This document shows, in pieces, positions 26,409-34,185 of a DNA stretch of 64,000 bases. Each line of letters opens with the position of its first letter. The first letter of the stretch is position 1. Source of the stretch: JBFWRK01 sp050248955 (GTDB lineage: Bacteria > Actinomycetota > Acidimicrobiia > Acidimicrobiales > Ilumatobacteraceae); the NCBI GenBank assembly GCA_050248955.1, contig JBFWRK010000016.1:1-64000 (forward strand), written 5' to 3'. The position numbers and the translations under genes were made by a program. A model generated the notes under the pieces. That model did no database searches and was not told the DNA's origin. It saw only the letters and a list, made by a program, of their open reading frames with translations.

Positions 26409-26936
26409 ATGAAGCACACGAGGAAGCCTCGATGGAAGTGGTACGCAGGTGGCGCCGGGGCGTTGAGCGCCGCCGCCGTCTTCTCCGCACTCGGCACGTC
26501 GTCGGCTCGCCCCACGGACGACGTTCGCCCGATCGCGATCTCGTCGGGCGAGTCCTCGACGGATCTCCCACCGGCGCCGTCGTCCTCGGACGTGCAGCAG
26601 CCGGCACCGACCCCTGCTCCCGACGCGGTCGCGATCGCCGTCGTGCCGGCATCCGAGCCGATCGTCCAGGTCGCGGACGATGACGGTTCGAGCTCGAACT
26701 CGTCGGACAATTCGAGCTCGAACTCGTCGAGCAACTCCAGTTCGAACTCGTCGAGCAACTCCAGTTCGAACTCGTCGAGCAACTCCAGTTCGAACTCGTC
26801 GGACAACTCCAGTTCGAACTCGTCGGACAACTCCAGTTCGAACTCGTCGGACAACTCCAGTTCGAACTCGTCGGACAATTCGAGCTCGAACTCGTCGAGC
26901 AACTCGGGCGGAGACGATGACGATGACGACGACTGA
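26409..26936 (+). CDS. Exported Ser/Asn-repeat protein
   Basis: 175 residues with no recognised domain. Basic N-terminus, one hydrophobic signal/anchor (WYAGGAGALSAAAVFSALG, about 11-29), a Pro/Ser/Ala linker to about residue 90, then nine octapeptide repeats of SSSNSS(D/S)N (residues 94-165) and an acidic GGDDDDDDD end. It is presumably a flexible wall- or surface-exposed stalk. ATG 26409 follows GGCGG by 3 bases. The coding strand is supported by the signal segment and by G/C at third positions; other frames across the repeat are open only because the repeat lacks stops. Confidence 0.65.
   Translation: MKHTRKPRWKWYAGGAGALSAAAVFSALGTSSARPTDDVRPIAISSGESSTDLPPAPSSSDVQQPAPTPAPDAVAIAVVPASEPIVQVADDDGSSSNSSDNSSSNSSSNSSSNSSSNSSSNSSSNSSSNSSDNSSSNSSDNSSSNSSDNSSSNSSDNSSSNSSSNSGGDDDDDDD
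26688..26903 (+). repeat. 24-base in-frame tandem repeat, nine copies
   Basis: Nine 24-base units encode SSSNSSDN or SSSNSSSN. Units 3-8 begin CTCCAGTTCGAACTCGTC; the outer units have TTCGAGCTCGAACTCGTC instead, so inner copies look recently amplified. Too regular and too short in period for a CRISPR. Confidence 0.9.
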
Positions 26937-26957
26937 GCATCGGAGTCTGGAGCGCTC

Positions 26958-27707
26958 ATGAGGCGTCGCCGCCGTTCGCTGGACTTCGTGTGCCGTCCCG
27001 AGGATCTCGGCGTGATCGCCGAACCGGCTCCGGCCGGTCGCGAACTGCCGTCGTGGCTTCGCCAGTTGCCGGGCGTCGACAGATCGCACGAGAGCGTCTC
27101 GAACAACGGTCTCACCGCGAAGCGCTGCATGCCGATGCTCGATGCGTTCTCCGTGGGCTGGATGATCCCACTCGCGGCGACGGTCCGACTGGAGATCAGT
27201 GACGGTGGTCGAACGGTGAATGCCGGATGGGAGTTCGACCGGGTCATGGTCAGCACGCACAACGCGTTCCAAGTCGCAGGGAACCCTTACGAGCCGCGTC
27301 CGCCGATGAAGTTCCACAACCATTGGACGGTGCGAACCCCGAAGGGGTGGAGCTGCCTGTTCTTGCCGGCCGTCAATCGCCCGAACCACGTCGTCGAGTT
27401 GCTCGCCGGTGTCGTCGACACGGACGCGTACACCGCTCCGGTGAACTTCCCGTTCTTCGCCATCGCGCCCGACGGGCTCTACACCCTCGAGAAGGGAACG
27501 CCGCTCGTGCAGGTGGTGCCCTTTCGTCGTCGCGATGTCCAGCTCCCGGGAACCGTCCGCTCCGAGACGGTGGGCGACCGTGACGACCGGACCCGGGTGC
27601 AGCGGAGCACGACAGCGGGATCAGGCTGGTACCGGTCAGCGGCACGCGCCCCGCGCCCGCTCCCGACGAGCCAACGTCCGCCGATCGAGGCCGAATCGAC
27701 CCGTTGA
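26958..27707 (+). CDS. DUF6065-like protein
   Basis: 249 residues, soluble. Distinctive blocks are AKRCMPMLDAFSVGWMIPL, FHNHWTVRTPKGWSCLFLPAVNR, GVVDTDAYTAPVNFPFF and KGTPLVQVVPFRR, which match the family I know as DUF6065, found in marine bacteria, cyanobacteria and their phages, with no known function. A basic Arg/Ser/Thr-rich tail of 70 residues follows and is unlikely to be folded. Starts at ATG 26958, 21 bases after the Ser/Asn-repeat gene; co-transcription is likely. Assignment is from memory of the motifs. Confidence 0.6.
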   Translation: MRRRRRSLDFVCRPEDLGVIAEPAPAGRELPSWLRQLPGVDRSHESVSNNGLTAKRCMPMLDAFSVGWMIPLAATVRLEISDGGRTVNAGWEFDRVMVSTHNAFQVAGNPYEPRPPMKFHNHWTVRTPKGWSCLFLPAVNRPNHVVELLAGVVDTDAYTAPVNFPFFAIAPDGLYTLEKGTPLVQVVPFRRRDVQLPGTVRSETVGDRDDRTRVQRSTTAGSGWYRSAARAPRPLPTSQRPPIEAESTR

Positions 27708-27807
27708 CCACTGTCGGTGCGAGCGGCCTGGGGCCGACCGGCTCGTTGCCCGCGGGCGGGCGCGCCTGACCGGGTCCGGATTGCGCCGGCATTCGCCGCC
27801 GCATCTC

Positions 27808-27813
27808 TAGTCT
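27808..27813 (+). promoter_or_regulatory. -10 box (TAGTCT) of XDH-like fusion gene
   Basis: TAGTCT, ending 6 bases before ATG 27820; leaderless geometry. Confidence 0.5.
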
Positions 27814-27819
27814 CCCGGC

Positions 27820-29367
27820 ATGGCCGACCTGACGTTCACGCTCGACGGACGTCCTGTCGTGGTGCCGGACGACGGGGCATCGTTGCTCGAGGTGCTCCGC
27901 GACCGCCTCGGTGAGCGGTCGGCGAAGGACGGCTGCAGCCCACAGGGCCAGTGCGGCTGCTGCACCGTGCTCGTGGACGGCCAGCCTCGCGTCGCCTGCG
28001 TGACGCCGGCGGCCCGCGTGCGGGACCGGCAGATCACCACGGTCGGCGGGCTCGATGACGGAGTCCGCGACCGTTGGGCGAGCGCGCTCTGCGCGTCCGG
28101 CGGTAGTCAGTGCGGGTTCTGCACTCCGGGCATCATCGTCCGTCTCGCCGCCCTGGCCGAGCGATCGCCGCTCGATCGGGCCGCAGTCGATCAGGCGCTC
28201 CTCGCCCATCTCTGCCGGTGCACCGGTTGGCAGACGATCCGGGAGGCGGCATCGATGCTTGTCGAGGCGACGACCGGTGACGACGCGGCGTCCGGGCGCG
28301 ATCTCGACGCTGCGTCCCGCCGGGCGAGGATCGAGGGCCGGACACCGCAGGTCGTCGGACCGCACGTGGCGCTCGGCGCCGGCGGGTTCGCCGACGACAA
28401 CGCACCGGCGGACGCGCTCGTCGCCGTGAGAGCCGCCGACGGATCGTGGGCGGTCGGCGAGACCTTGACCGAGGCGCGCCGAGCGGCTGGCAAGGTGCAG
28501 GGCCGGCGGACGACGGCGCCGCTCTCGTGGCCGCTCGAGCTGCCCGAGGGCGAATGGGTCCGGACGCTCAGGACGACCTGGGTCGAGCCGGCCTACCTCG
28601 AACCCGATGCATCGTGGTGCGAGCCAGGCGGCACCGCCGCCGGATCGCTCGGCAACGGCGGTGCGTTCGGCGGCAAGCTCGACACGGAGGTCGGCCACGT
28701 GGCTCGCGCGCTGGCCGACCTGCACGGGCGCGCCGTCCGCGTGCTGCTGTCGCGCGAAGACGCCGTCCTGCTCGGGCCGAAGCGACCGCCGCTCGCAGCC
28801 GGCATCCGCGCCGATGGCTCGGGTGTCGTGCGCATCGTCCGCACGGACGGCGTCGCGCACGCGATGCGGGCGGTCGCGCCGGGCCTCGTCGTCGAGGAGT
28901 TCGACGTGCCTGGACCACGCACGTCGGCCGCCCTGCGGGGGAGTGGGTGGGCCGAGGCCGCGGTGTTGCTCGCGTCCTTGCGCGAGGACGGCGGCGACGC
29001 GGTGCGCTCCCCCGACGGCAGCGAAGCGAGCGCGCGGATCGACGCCGACGGCACCGTGTGCGCCCGTGTCCGCTGCGGTGCGCCACTCGATCCGATCGTG
29101 CTCCGCTCCTACTGCATCGGTGCCGCGCACATGGCGCTCGGCTGGGTCCGCAGCGAGGGCCTGTCCGTCGACCCGGACGGCATCCCGCACGATCTCACGA
29201 TCCGCTCGTTCGGTGTGCTGCGCGCCGTGGACACGCCGCCGATCGAGATCGAGATCGTCGACTCGGACGACGAGCCGGTCAACGGCTCCGATGCGGTGTT
29301 CGCCGCGGTGGCCGCCGCGGCGTGGCGCCACGCCGGGTTCCCACCGGCGTGGCCGTGCCTGCGCTGA
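27820..29367 (+). CDS. Fusion of 2Fe-2S subunit with shortened molybdopterin-subunit-like domain
   Basis: 515 residues. Residues 1-80 are a plant-type 2Fe-2S domain (Cys39, 45, 48, 60); 80-150 are the helical 2Fe-2S domain (CGFCTPG and LCRCTGW). From about 170 the protein resembles the xanthine dehydrogenase large subunit, including LGNGGAFGGKLDTEV, a cofactor-loop motif, and a C-terminal NGSDAVFAAVAAAAW. The large subunit normally has over 700 residues; here only about 350 remain and no catalytic Glu region is visible. A real compact fusion, or a decayed enzyme. No FAD subunit gene is adjacent. ATG 27820 follows TAGTCT by 6 bases. Confidence 0.75.
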   Translation: MADLTFTLDGRPVVVPDDGASLLEVLRDRLGERSAKDGCSPQGQCGCCTVLVDGQPRVACVTPAARVRDRQITTVGGLDDGVRDRWASALCASGGSQCGFCTPGIIVRLAALAERSPLDRAAVDQALLAHLCRCTGWQTIREAASMLVEATTGDDAASGRDLDAASRRARIEGRTPQVVGPHVALGAGGFADDNAPADALVAVRAADGSWAVGETLTEARRAAGKVQGRRTTAPLSWPLELPEGEWVRTLRTTWVEPAYLEPDASWCEPGGTAAGSLGNGGAFGGKLDTEVGHVARALADLHGRAVRVLLSREDAVLLGPKRPPLAAGIRADGSGVVRIVRTDGVAHAMRAVAPGLVVEEFDVPGPRTSAALRGSGWAEAAVLLASLREDGGDAVRSPDGSEASARIDADGTVCARVRCGAPLDPIVLRSYCIGAAHMALGWVRSEGLSVDPDGIPHDLTIRSFGVLRAVDTPPIEIEIVDSDDEPVNGSDAVFAAVAAAAWRHAGFPPAWPCLR

Positions 29368-29396
29368 CGATGGTGGTGCCTGCGCTGACGATGGTG
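29355..29396 (+). repeat. 21-base tandem duplication across a stop codon
   Basis: GTGCCTGCGCTGACGATGGTG occurs twice in direct succession (29355-29375, 29376-29396). The first copy contains the TGA stop of the fusion gene. Confidence 0.85.
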
Positions 29397-29418
29397 GTGG
29401 CGATGGCGAGGACGGCGC

Positions 29419-30714
29419 TCAGCCGACGGGCTCCGCCGACGGCGCGTCGGGTAGTCCGCCACCCGGCCTGAACGCGCTCTCTCGCGTCGCCGTCCCGGAC
29501 GCTGCCCGCTCGGCCATCTGCTGCATCGTGGTGGCCATCGCCTTCGCCGCTCCCTCGTGCGCCATGATCTTCTGCATCACGGCTGCGCTGGCGCCGGCCA
29601 TGAGCTCGGCCTGGTGGTCGTGCAGGAACTGCATCGAGGCCCGCAGCCCGCTGGTGAGGCCGTTCACCTCGGGGATCACGTAGCGGGCGACCAGGTCCCA
29701 ACTGCGCTGGGTCGCCTCCCAGTTCGCCCAGTCGTGCGCGAAGCCGAGCACGGTGCCGAATCCGCCGGTCATCTCGTGGAGGCTGCGAATCGCCGCCACG
29801 AGGTCGTCCGGCGTGCCGACGACCGCCGCGCCGGCACCGGCCGCGCCACCCCCGGTCGTCTGCTCGAGGAGCTCCCACTTGTCCTCGACGTGCGTCGCGC
29901 CGGGGCGGCCCAGGGTCCAGACGTTGTACTCGTTCTGCCAGCGGTGCAACCCGTCGACCGCCTCGGCGCGGGCCTGCTCGCGCGTCTCCGCGATGTGCCA
30001 CGCCATCAGCACGCGCCAGTCCTTCCGGTCGACGGACTGGCCGTGCGCTGCAGCGCTCTCCTCGGCGAAGCTCCACTGCGTCGGCAGCGCCTGGATGCCG
30101 GCGGTCGACGTCGAGGCGATCGAGAGCGCGCCGATGCCGTACTTGCCGGCGAGTTGCATGCCGCTCGGGCTGATGCTCGAGGCGACCGTCATCGGCATGT
30201 GCTCCTGCACGGGCAGCACCTGCAGTTCGGCGTCGCGCAGCGTGAACCACTCGCACTCGTGGCTGAACCGCTCGTCGCCGCGCAGCAGGCGGATGATCAC
30301 GCCGAGCGCCTCGTCCTGGCGGTCTCGTTGCACCAGCGGATCGATGCCGAGCGTCCGCGCATCGGAGGGGAGCGCGCCCGGACCGCTCCCGAACATCGCC
30401 CTGCCGCGCGTCATGTGGTCGAGCTGCACCATGCGCTGCGCGACGTTGAACGGGTGGTGGTACGGCAGCGAGACCACGCCGGTGCCGAGACGGATCGTGT
30501 GCGAGCGTTGACCTGCCGCGGCGAGGAACATCTCGGGCGAGGCGATCGTCTCCCAGCCGCTCGAGTGGTGCTCGCCGCACCAGAACTCCTCGAATCCGAG
30601 ACGGTCCAACAGCTCGACGAGCGCGAGGTCGCGCTGGTACTGCAGCGTCGGGTGCTCGCCGACCGGGTGGTGGGGCGCGAGGAACGTGCCGAACTGGAGC
30701 CGAGAGGTCGCCAT
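29419..30714 (-). CDS. LLM class flavin-dependent oxidoreductase
   Basis: 431 residues of the bacterial luciferase-like monooxygenase family. LQFGTFLAPHHPVGE opens the TIM barrel; FEEFWCGEHHSSGWE, RLGTGVVSLPYHHPFNVA (flavin site) and GRAMFGSGPGALPSDA are characteristic of the long alkanal-monooxygenase-like group that carries an insertion and a helical C-terminal tail rich in Ala/Met. FMN- or F420-dependent; substrate unknown. ATG 30714 fits the fold. A DinB-family gene is 31 bases upstream on the same strand and could be co-transcribed. Confidence 0.88.
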   Translation of the reverse strand: MATSRLQFGTFLAPHHPVGEHPTLQYQRDLALVELLDRLGFEEFWCGEHHSSGWETIASPEMFLAAAGQRSHTIRLGTGVVSLPYHHPFNVAQRMVQLDHMTRGRAMFGSGPGALPSDARTLGIDPLVQRDRQDEALGVIIRLLRGDERFSHECEWFTLRDAELQVLPVQEHMPMTVASSISPSGMQLAGKYGIGALSIASTSTAGIQALPTQWSFAEESAAAHGQSVDRKDWRVLMAWHIAETREQARAEAVDGLHRWQNEYNVWTLGRPGATHVEDKWELLEQTTGGGAAGAGAAVVGTPDDLVAAIRSLHEMTGGFGTVLGFAHDWANWEATQRSWDLVARYVIPEVNGLTSGLRASMQFLHDHQAELMAGASAAVMQKIMAHEGAAKAMATTMQQMAERAASGTATRESAFRPGGGLPDAPSAEPVG

Positions 30715-30745
30715 CGCCCGAGCGTACGTGTACGCCGCGGAGCGC

Positions 30746-31249
30746 TCAGCGTCGGAGCGCTCCGCTCCGCACCTGCGCCGCGGCGTGGTCGTGCCGTGCG
30801 GCGCGGATCTGGTCGGCGTGGTCGTGGGGATGGTCGGCGTAGATCCGCAGCCACAGCGCGAGCGTGTACGGGGAGTCGTGCTCGGGGTGCCTCGCCGACC
30901 GTCGGAGATCGTCGTCGTCCAATCTCGCGAGCAGGTCGAGCGAGCTCGCCCGCACCGCTTCGAGGACGGCGAGCGACACGGCGATCGGCCGGTCGTAGCC
31001 GAGGAGTGGATGAGCTGCGAACCCGTCCTGGTCGTAGGGCTGCACGACGTAGCCCGGTGTGGCGAGCAGCATCCGGAGCCGGAGGTAGCTGTTCGTCTCG
31101 CTGTCGGCGAGGTGGTGGACGATCTGACGGGCGGTCCACTCCGCCGGCGACGGGCGGTGGTCGAGCTCGTCGTCGGTGATGCCGGCGAGCGCGTCGGTGA
31201 CGGCTTCGTAGCCGGCGGCGTAGCGGAGGATGAGAGCGGCGCGGTCCAT
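30746..31249 (-). CDS. DinB-family protein
   Basis: 167 residues with the four-helix DinB/YfiT fold: ILRYAAGYEAVTDALAGITD, RPSPAEWTARQIVHHLADSE (metal His) and a late HDHADQIRAARH (second and third His). Members are metal-dependent and often act as thiol-dependent (mycothiol/bacillithiol) S-transferases, but not all. Start ATG 31249 fits the fold; 69 bases separate it from the divergent AraC-type regulator, which may control it. Confidence 0.82.
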   Translation of the reverse strand: MDRAALILRYAAGYEAVTDALAGITDDELDHRPSPAEWTARQIVHHLADSETNSYLRLRMLLATPGYVVQPYDQDGFAAHPLLGYDRPIAVSLAVLEAVRASSLDLLARLDDDDLRRSARHPEHDSPYTLALWLRIYADHPHDHADQIRAARHDHAAAQVRSGALRR

Positions 31250-31306
31250 GTGGCAAGGATGCGATGCCCGCATCGAAACCGCCATGACTGTATTGCCATG
31301 CTCCGC

Positions 31307-31312
31307 TATGTT
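31307..31312 (+). promoter_or_regulatory. -10 box (TATGTT) of AraC-type regulator
   Basis: TATGTT, 6 bases before ATG 31319; leaderless geometry. Confidence 0.5.
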
Positions 31313-31318
31313 CCTGCC

Positions 31319-32293
31319 ATGGCTCGTCAGCGTTCGCATCGCGTCGCGGTGCTGATCTTCGACAACGTGAGCGTCTTCGAGATGGCCGTGCCGTGCGAGG
31401 TCTGGGGCGTCGACCGGGTCGCGATGGGCGTCCCCAGGTCCGAGGTGCGGGTGTGCTCCGTCGATCCACAGCCGCTCGGGACGAGCATGGGGTTCACGAT
31501 CACCACCCCGCACGGCATCGAAGCACTGCGCTGGGCGGACACGGTGGTGCTTCCGAGCTGCCCGAAGCCGCTGGGCCGGGCAGACGTGCCCGCCGAGGTC
31601 GTCAGCGCGCTGCGGCGGGCGCATGCCCGCGGGGCGCGTCTCGCGTCGGTCTGCTCCGGCTCGTTCGTGCTCGCCGCGGCGGGCCTGCTCGACGGCAGTC
31701 GGGCGACGACGCACTGGATGTGGGCCGACGAGTTCCGCCGCCTGCATCCTCAGGTCGATCTCGATCCGTCCGTGCTCTACGTGGGCGACGGCCAGGTGTT
31801 CACATCGGCAGGGACGGCGGCCGGCATCGACCTGTGCCTGCACCTCGCCCGGCTCGACTGGGGCGCCGAGGTCGCGAACACGATCGCTCGCCGGATGGTC
31901 GTGCCGCCGCACCGTGATGGCGGGCAGGCGCAGTTCGTGCTCGCCCCCGTCCTGGTCGAGGCGAGCGACTCCGATCTCACGGCGACGCTCGATTGGGCAG
32001 CAGCGCACCTCGATCGCGACCTGTCGGTCGAGGAGCTGGCGCGCCGGGCGGCGATGACGCCGCGCACGTTCGCCAGGCGCTTCAAGCAGGCGACGGGGAC
32101 GACGCCGCTGCAATGGGTGCTGCACCAGCGCGTCGGGCTGGCACAGCGCCTGCTCGAGATGACCGAGGTGCCGATCGAGATCGTCGCCCAGCGCAGCGGG
32201 TTCGGTACGAGCGCCACGCTCCGGCAGCACTTCGGCCGGATCGTCGGCACGAACCCGCTCGCCTATCGGCAGGCCTTCAGCCGGGCGAGCTGA
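31319..32293 (+). CDS. GlxA-type AraC-family transcriptional regulator
   Basis: 324 residues. An N-terminal DJ-1/PfpI-like domain (HRVAVLIFDNVSVFEMAVP, then ASVCSGSFVLAAAGLLDG with the elbow Cys) is followed by a C-terminal pair of AraC helix-turn-helices (LSVEELARRAAMTPRTFARRF and IEIVAQRSGFGTSATLRQHF). The architecture is that of GlxA-like regulators, often responding to small metabolites. ATG 31319. It overlaps the convergent serine protease gene by 17 bases at its 3' end. The divergent DinB gene and luciferase-like oxidoreductase are its best candidate targets. Confidence 0.92.
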   Translation: MARQRSHRVAVLIFDNVSVFEMAVPCEVWGVDRVAMGVPRSEVRVCSVDPQPLGTSMGFTITTPHGIEALRWADTVVLPSCPKPLGRADVPAEVVSALRRAHARGARLASVCSGSFVLAAAGLLDGSRATTHWMWADEFRRLHPQVDLDPSVLYVGDGQVFTSAGTAAGIDLCLHLARLDWGAEVANTIARRMVVPPHRDGGQAQFVLAPVLVEASDSDLTATLDWAAAHLDRDLSVEELARRAAMTPRTFARRFKQATGTTPLQWVLHQRVGLAQRLLEMTEVPIEIVAQRSGFGTSATLRQHFGRIVGTNPLAYRQAFSRAS

Positions 32294-33710
32294 CGGAGAT
32301 CCGGTACCCGCTCGAGCTCCGGTCCACGATCGCACGCTGCACGTCGATCCGATAGGTGCCGGTGAGCGCCGGCGTGAACGTCGTCGACGGATCGAGGCCC
32401 CACCATCCAGCGTCGCCCGGTCCGTCGTCGACCATCAGGCTGTCCTCGCCCTCGAGGGCGCTGATCTCGAACGCGAGGTCGGAGAGCAGCGAGCGCACCG
32501 TGATCGTCACCGGGGTCCCTTCGACGAGATCGACCGTGAAGGTGTCGATGTTCTCGAATGCATCCAGCACCGCGTCGATCGAGGACGCCGGCGTACCGAG
32601 CTCCAGCATCTGCCACGGTTCATCGTCGACGTAGGGGACGATGCCGAGGCTCGTGGTCAACGTGGCGTCGGTCGGCCCGTCGTCGACCGTGCCGATCTCG
32701 ACGATCACCGCATCGCGCTCCGGCAGCAGCACCTCCCACGAGTCCTCACCGACTGCTGCGAGGAGGCCACCGCTCTCGTCGTCGCCTTCGAGGGTGCTCG
32801 CAGAGAAGCCGTGGTACGACGACACCGTCACCCACATCTCGCCGCCGCCATCCGACGTCGCGGTGATGCGCAGCAACGTCGGCTCGTCGAGCGGCGGCAG
32901 GACTGCGGTCAACGCCCTGACCTCGGGGCCGAGCGGCGCCGAGATCGTCGTCTGCAACCCGTCGTCGATCGGACGGTACGGCGAGCTCTGGCCGGCGACG
33001 ATGTGGTCGATCGAGTTGCGCGCGCCGGCGCCGTCGAGCGCGAACGCGAACCCGGAGAAGAACAGCCCGCTCACACCGATGAACCGCCCGTCCTCGTCGA
33101 GCAGCGCACCCCCGCTCTGCCCACCGGCGATGAGTGCATCCGTCTGGAGCAACGTGAGATCGAGGTCCGACAGGTGCTGCCGTCGGGAGAGGACGCCGCT
33201 CGTGATCGTGAGATCGAGATCCGACGAGCGGGCTGCCGGGTGTCCGACGAGGAACACCGCGCTGCCCCTCGGGTAGTCCGCCGCGCCGACCAGTTCGAGC
33301 GCAGGCGGGCCGTCGTCGATCGGGCCGAGCACGGCGATGTCCGCCATCAGGTCGACACCGACGACCGGCACGTCCTCCAGCCGTCGGCGACCGGGGAACT
33401 CGATGTCGACCGAGGCGAACGGATCGACGACGTGCGCATTGGTGACGAGGTACCCGTCCTCGATCATCTCGGCGGTGCCCGATCCGAGCGCAGTCTGGAC
33501 GAAGGCGATCGACGGGCTGGTCCGGCGGAACACCTCGGCGCCGTCGCCGTTCGGTTCGGGGATCGTGGTCGGTGCCGGCTCGGTCGTGCTCGGGATCGGC
33601 TCCGCTGCCGTGCTCTCGACACCGCTCGACGTGCTGCACCCGGCAACGAGGGCGAGGACGGCGCCTGCCCCGAGCAGGGCTCCACGGCGCGGCACCGCGC
33701 ATCGGTTCAC
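32277..33710 (-). CDS. Exported trypsin-like serine protease lipoprotein
   Basis: 477 residues. GTG 33710 gives a lipoprotein signal with lipobox LVAGC (Cys25), followed by a Pro/Thr/Glu-rich linker. The HtrA-type protease domain shows the complete triad: His in LVTNAHVVDP, Asp in MADIAVLG and Ser in AGGQSGGALLDEDG. No PDZ domain follows; instead there are two beta-rich segments (about 250-470) of the type that follow bacterial pre-peptidase domains, the last ending FTPALTGTYRIDV. It would act outside the membrane, perhaps in envelope stress. The 3' ends of this gene and the AraC gene overlap by 17 bases. Confidence 0.82.
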   Translation of the reverse strand: MNRCAVPRRGALLGAGAVLALVAGCSTSSGVESTAAEPIPSTTEPAPTTIPEPNGDGAEVFRRTSPSIAFVQTALGSGTAEMIEDGYLVTNAHVVDPFASVDIEFPGRRRLEDVPVVGVDLMADIAVLGPIDDGPPALELVGAADYPRGSAVFLVGHPAARSSDLDLTITSGVLSRRQHLSDLDLTLLQTDALIAGGQSGGALLDEDGRFIGVSGLFFSGFAFALDGAGARNSIDHIVAGQSSPYRPIDDGLQTTISAPLGPEVRALTAVLPPLDEPTLLRITATSDGGGEMWVTVSSYHGFSASTLEGDDESGGLLAAVGEDSWEVLLPERDAVIVEIGTVDDGPTDATLTTSLGIVPYVDDEPWQMLELGTPASSIDAVLDAFENIDTFTVDLVEGTPVTITVRSLLSDLAFEISALEGEDSLMVDDGPGDAGWWGLDPSTTFTPALTGTYRIDVQRAIVDRSSSGYRISVSSPG

Positions 33711-33877
33711 GGGCGCGCACCGTAGCGGGCTGCCGGCGCGATCGGCCGTCGTCCCCGGGCCGAGACGGCGCGATCGGTCGTCATCCCCTGGGGGTCGTCT
33801 CCCCGGCGTCGTCGCTGGCAGTGAGACCGCTCGCCCTCGTGCCGCGAGGCCGCTCGTCCTCGGCGGCAGTCCGCCGC

Positions 33878-33883
33878 TATCCT
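33878..33883 (+). promoter_or_regulatory. -10 box (TATCCT) of tRNA-Ala
   Basis: TATCCT, 13 bases before the first base of tRNA-Ala; expected position for a tRNA promoter. Confidence 0.45.
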
Positions 33884-33896
33884 CACCTTGCCCTAC

Positions 33897-33970
33897 GGGG
33901 ACGTAGCTCAGCTGGCTAGAGCATCTGGTTTGCATCCAGAAGGTCGTGGGTTCGAGTCCCATCGTCTCCA
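33897..33970 (+). tRNA. tRNA-Ala (TGC anticodon)
   Basis: Acceptor GGGGACG pairs with CGTCTCC; D arm TAGCTCAGCTGGCTAGAGC; anticodon stem TCTGG/CCAGA with loop TTTGCAT (anticodon TGC, alanine); T arm GTGGGTTCGAGTCCCAT. Discriminator A; CCA not encoded in full. Confidence 0.95.
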
Positions 33971-34078
33971 CCGAGCATCGTTCGCGCGCTGGGTTGCGGA
34001 TGCCGCAACCGAGCGCACGCAAAGGCGGCGGGTCGGGGTGGCGGTTTCGACCGGGCCGGACTCGGGTACGCCGACGCC

Positions 34079-34159
34079 ATGCTCACCATCCTCTTGATCG
34101 TCCTCATCGTCCTGTTGCTCACCGGCGGCATCGGCTACGGCTTCCGCGGGCGCCGCTGA
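34079..34159 (+). CDS. 26-residue hydrophobic membrane peptide
   Basis: A short frame beginning MLTILLIVLIVLLLTGGIG and ending YGFRGRR: one membrane helix and a basic tail, as in the DUF3309-like small membrane proteins. ATG 34079 has no evident Shine-Dalgarno; TACGCC lies 6 bases upstream. It occupies the otherwise empty interval between tRNA-Ala and ku. Helix composition and position make it plausible; the length prevents certainty. Confidence 0.5.
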   Translation: MLTILLIVLIVLLLTGGIGYGFRGRR

Positions 34160-34185
34160 TCGGCTGACGGCCGTGCAGCGCGTCG

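Noticed and set aside
26688..26903. CRISPR-like repeat array
   Set aside because: The 24-base units are directly adjacent with no spacers and are in frame with a protein.
26351..27262. Long minus-strand frame with ELELSDEFELEL repeats
   Set aside because: It is open only because the 24-base repeat has no stops in any frame. The plus-strand gene has a signal peptide, and the frame runs antisense through the DUF6065-like gene.
26958..27707. Prophage or phage remnant suggested by the DUF6065-like gene
   Set aside because: No integrase, structural or packaging genes and no attachment repeats nearby.
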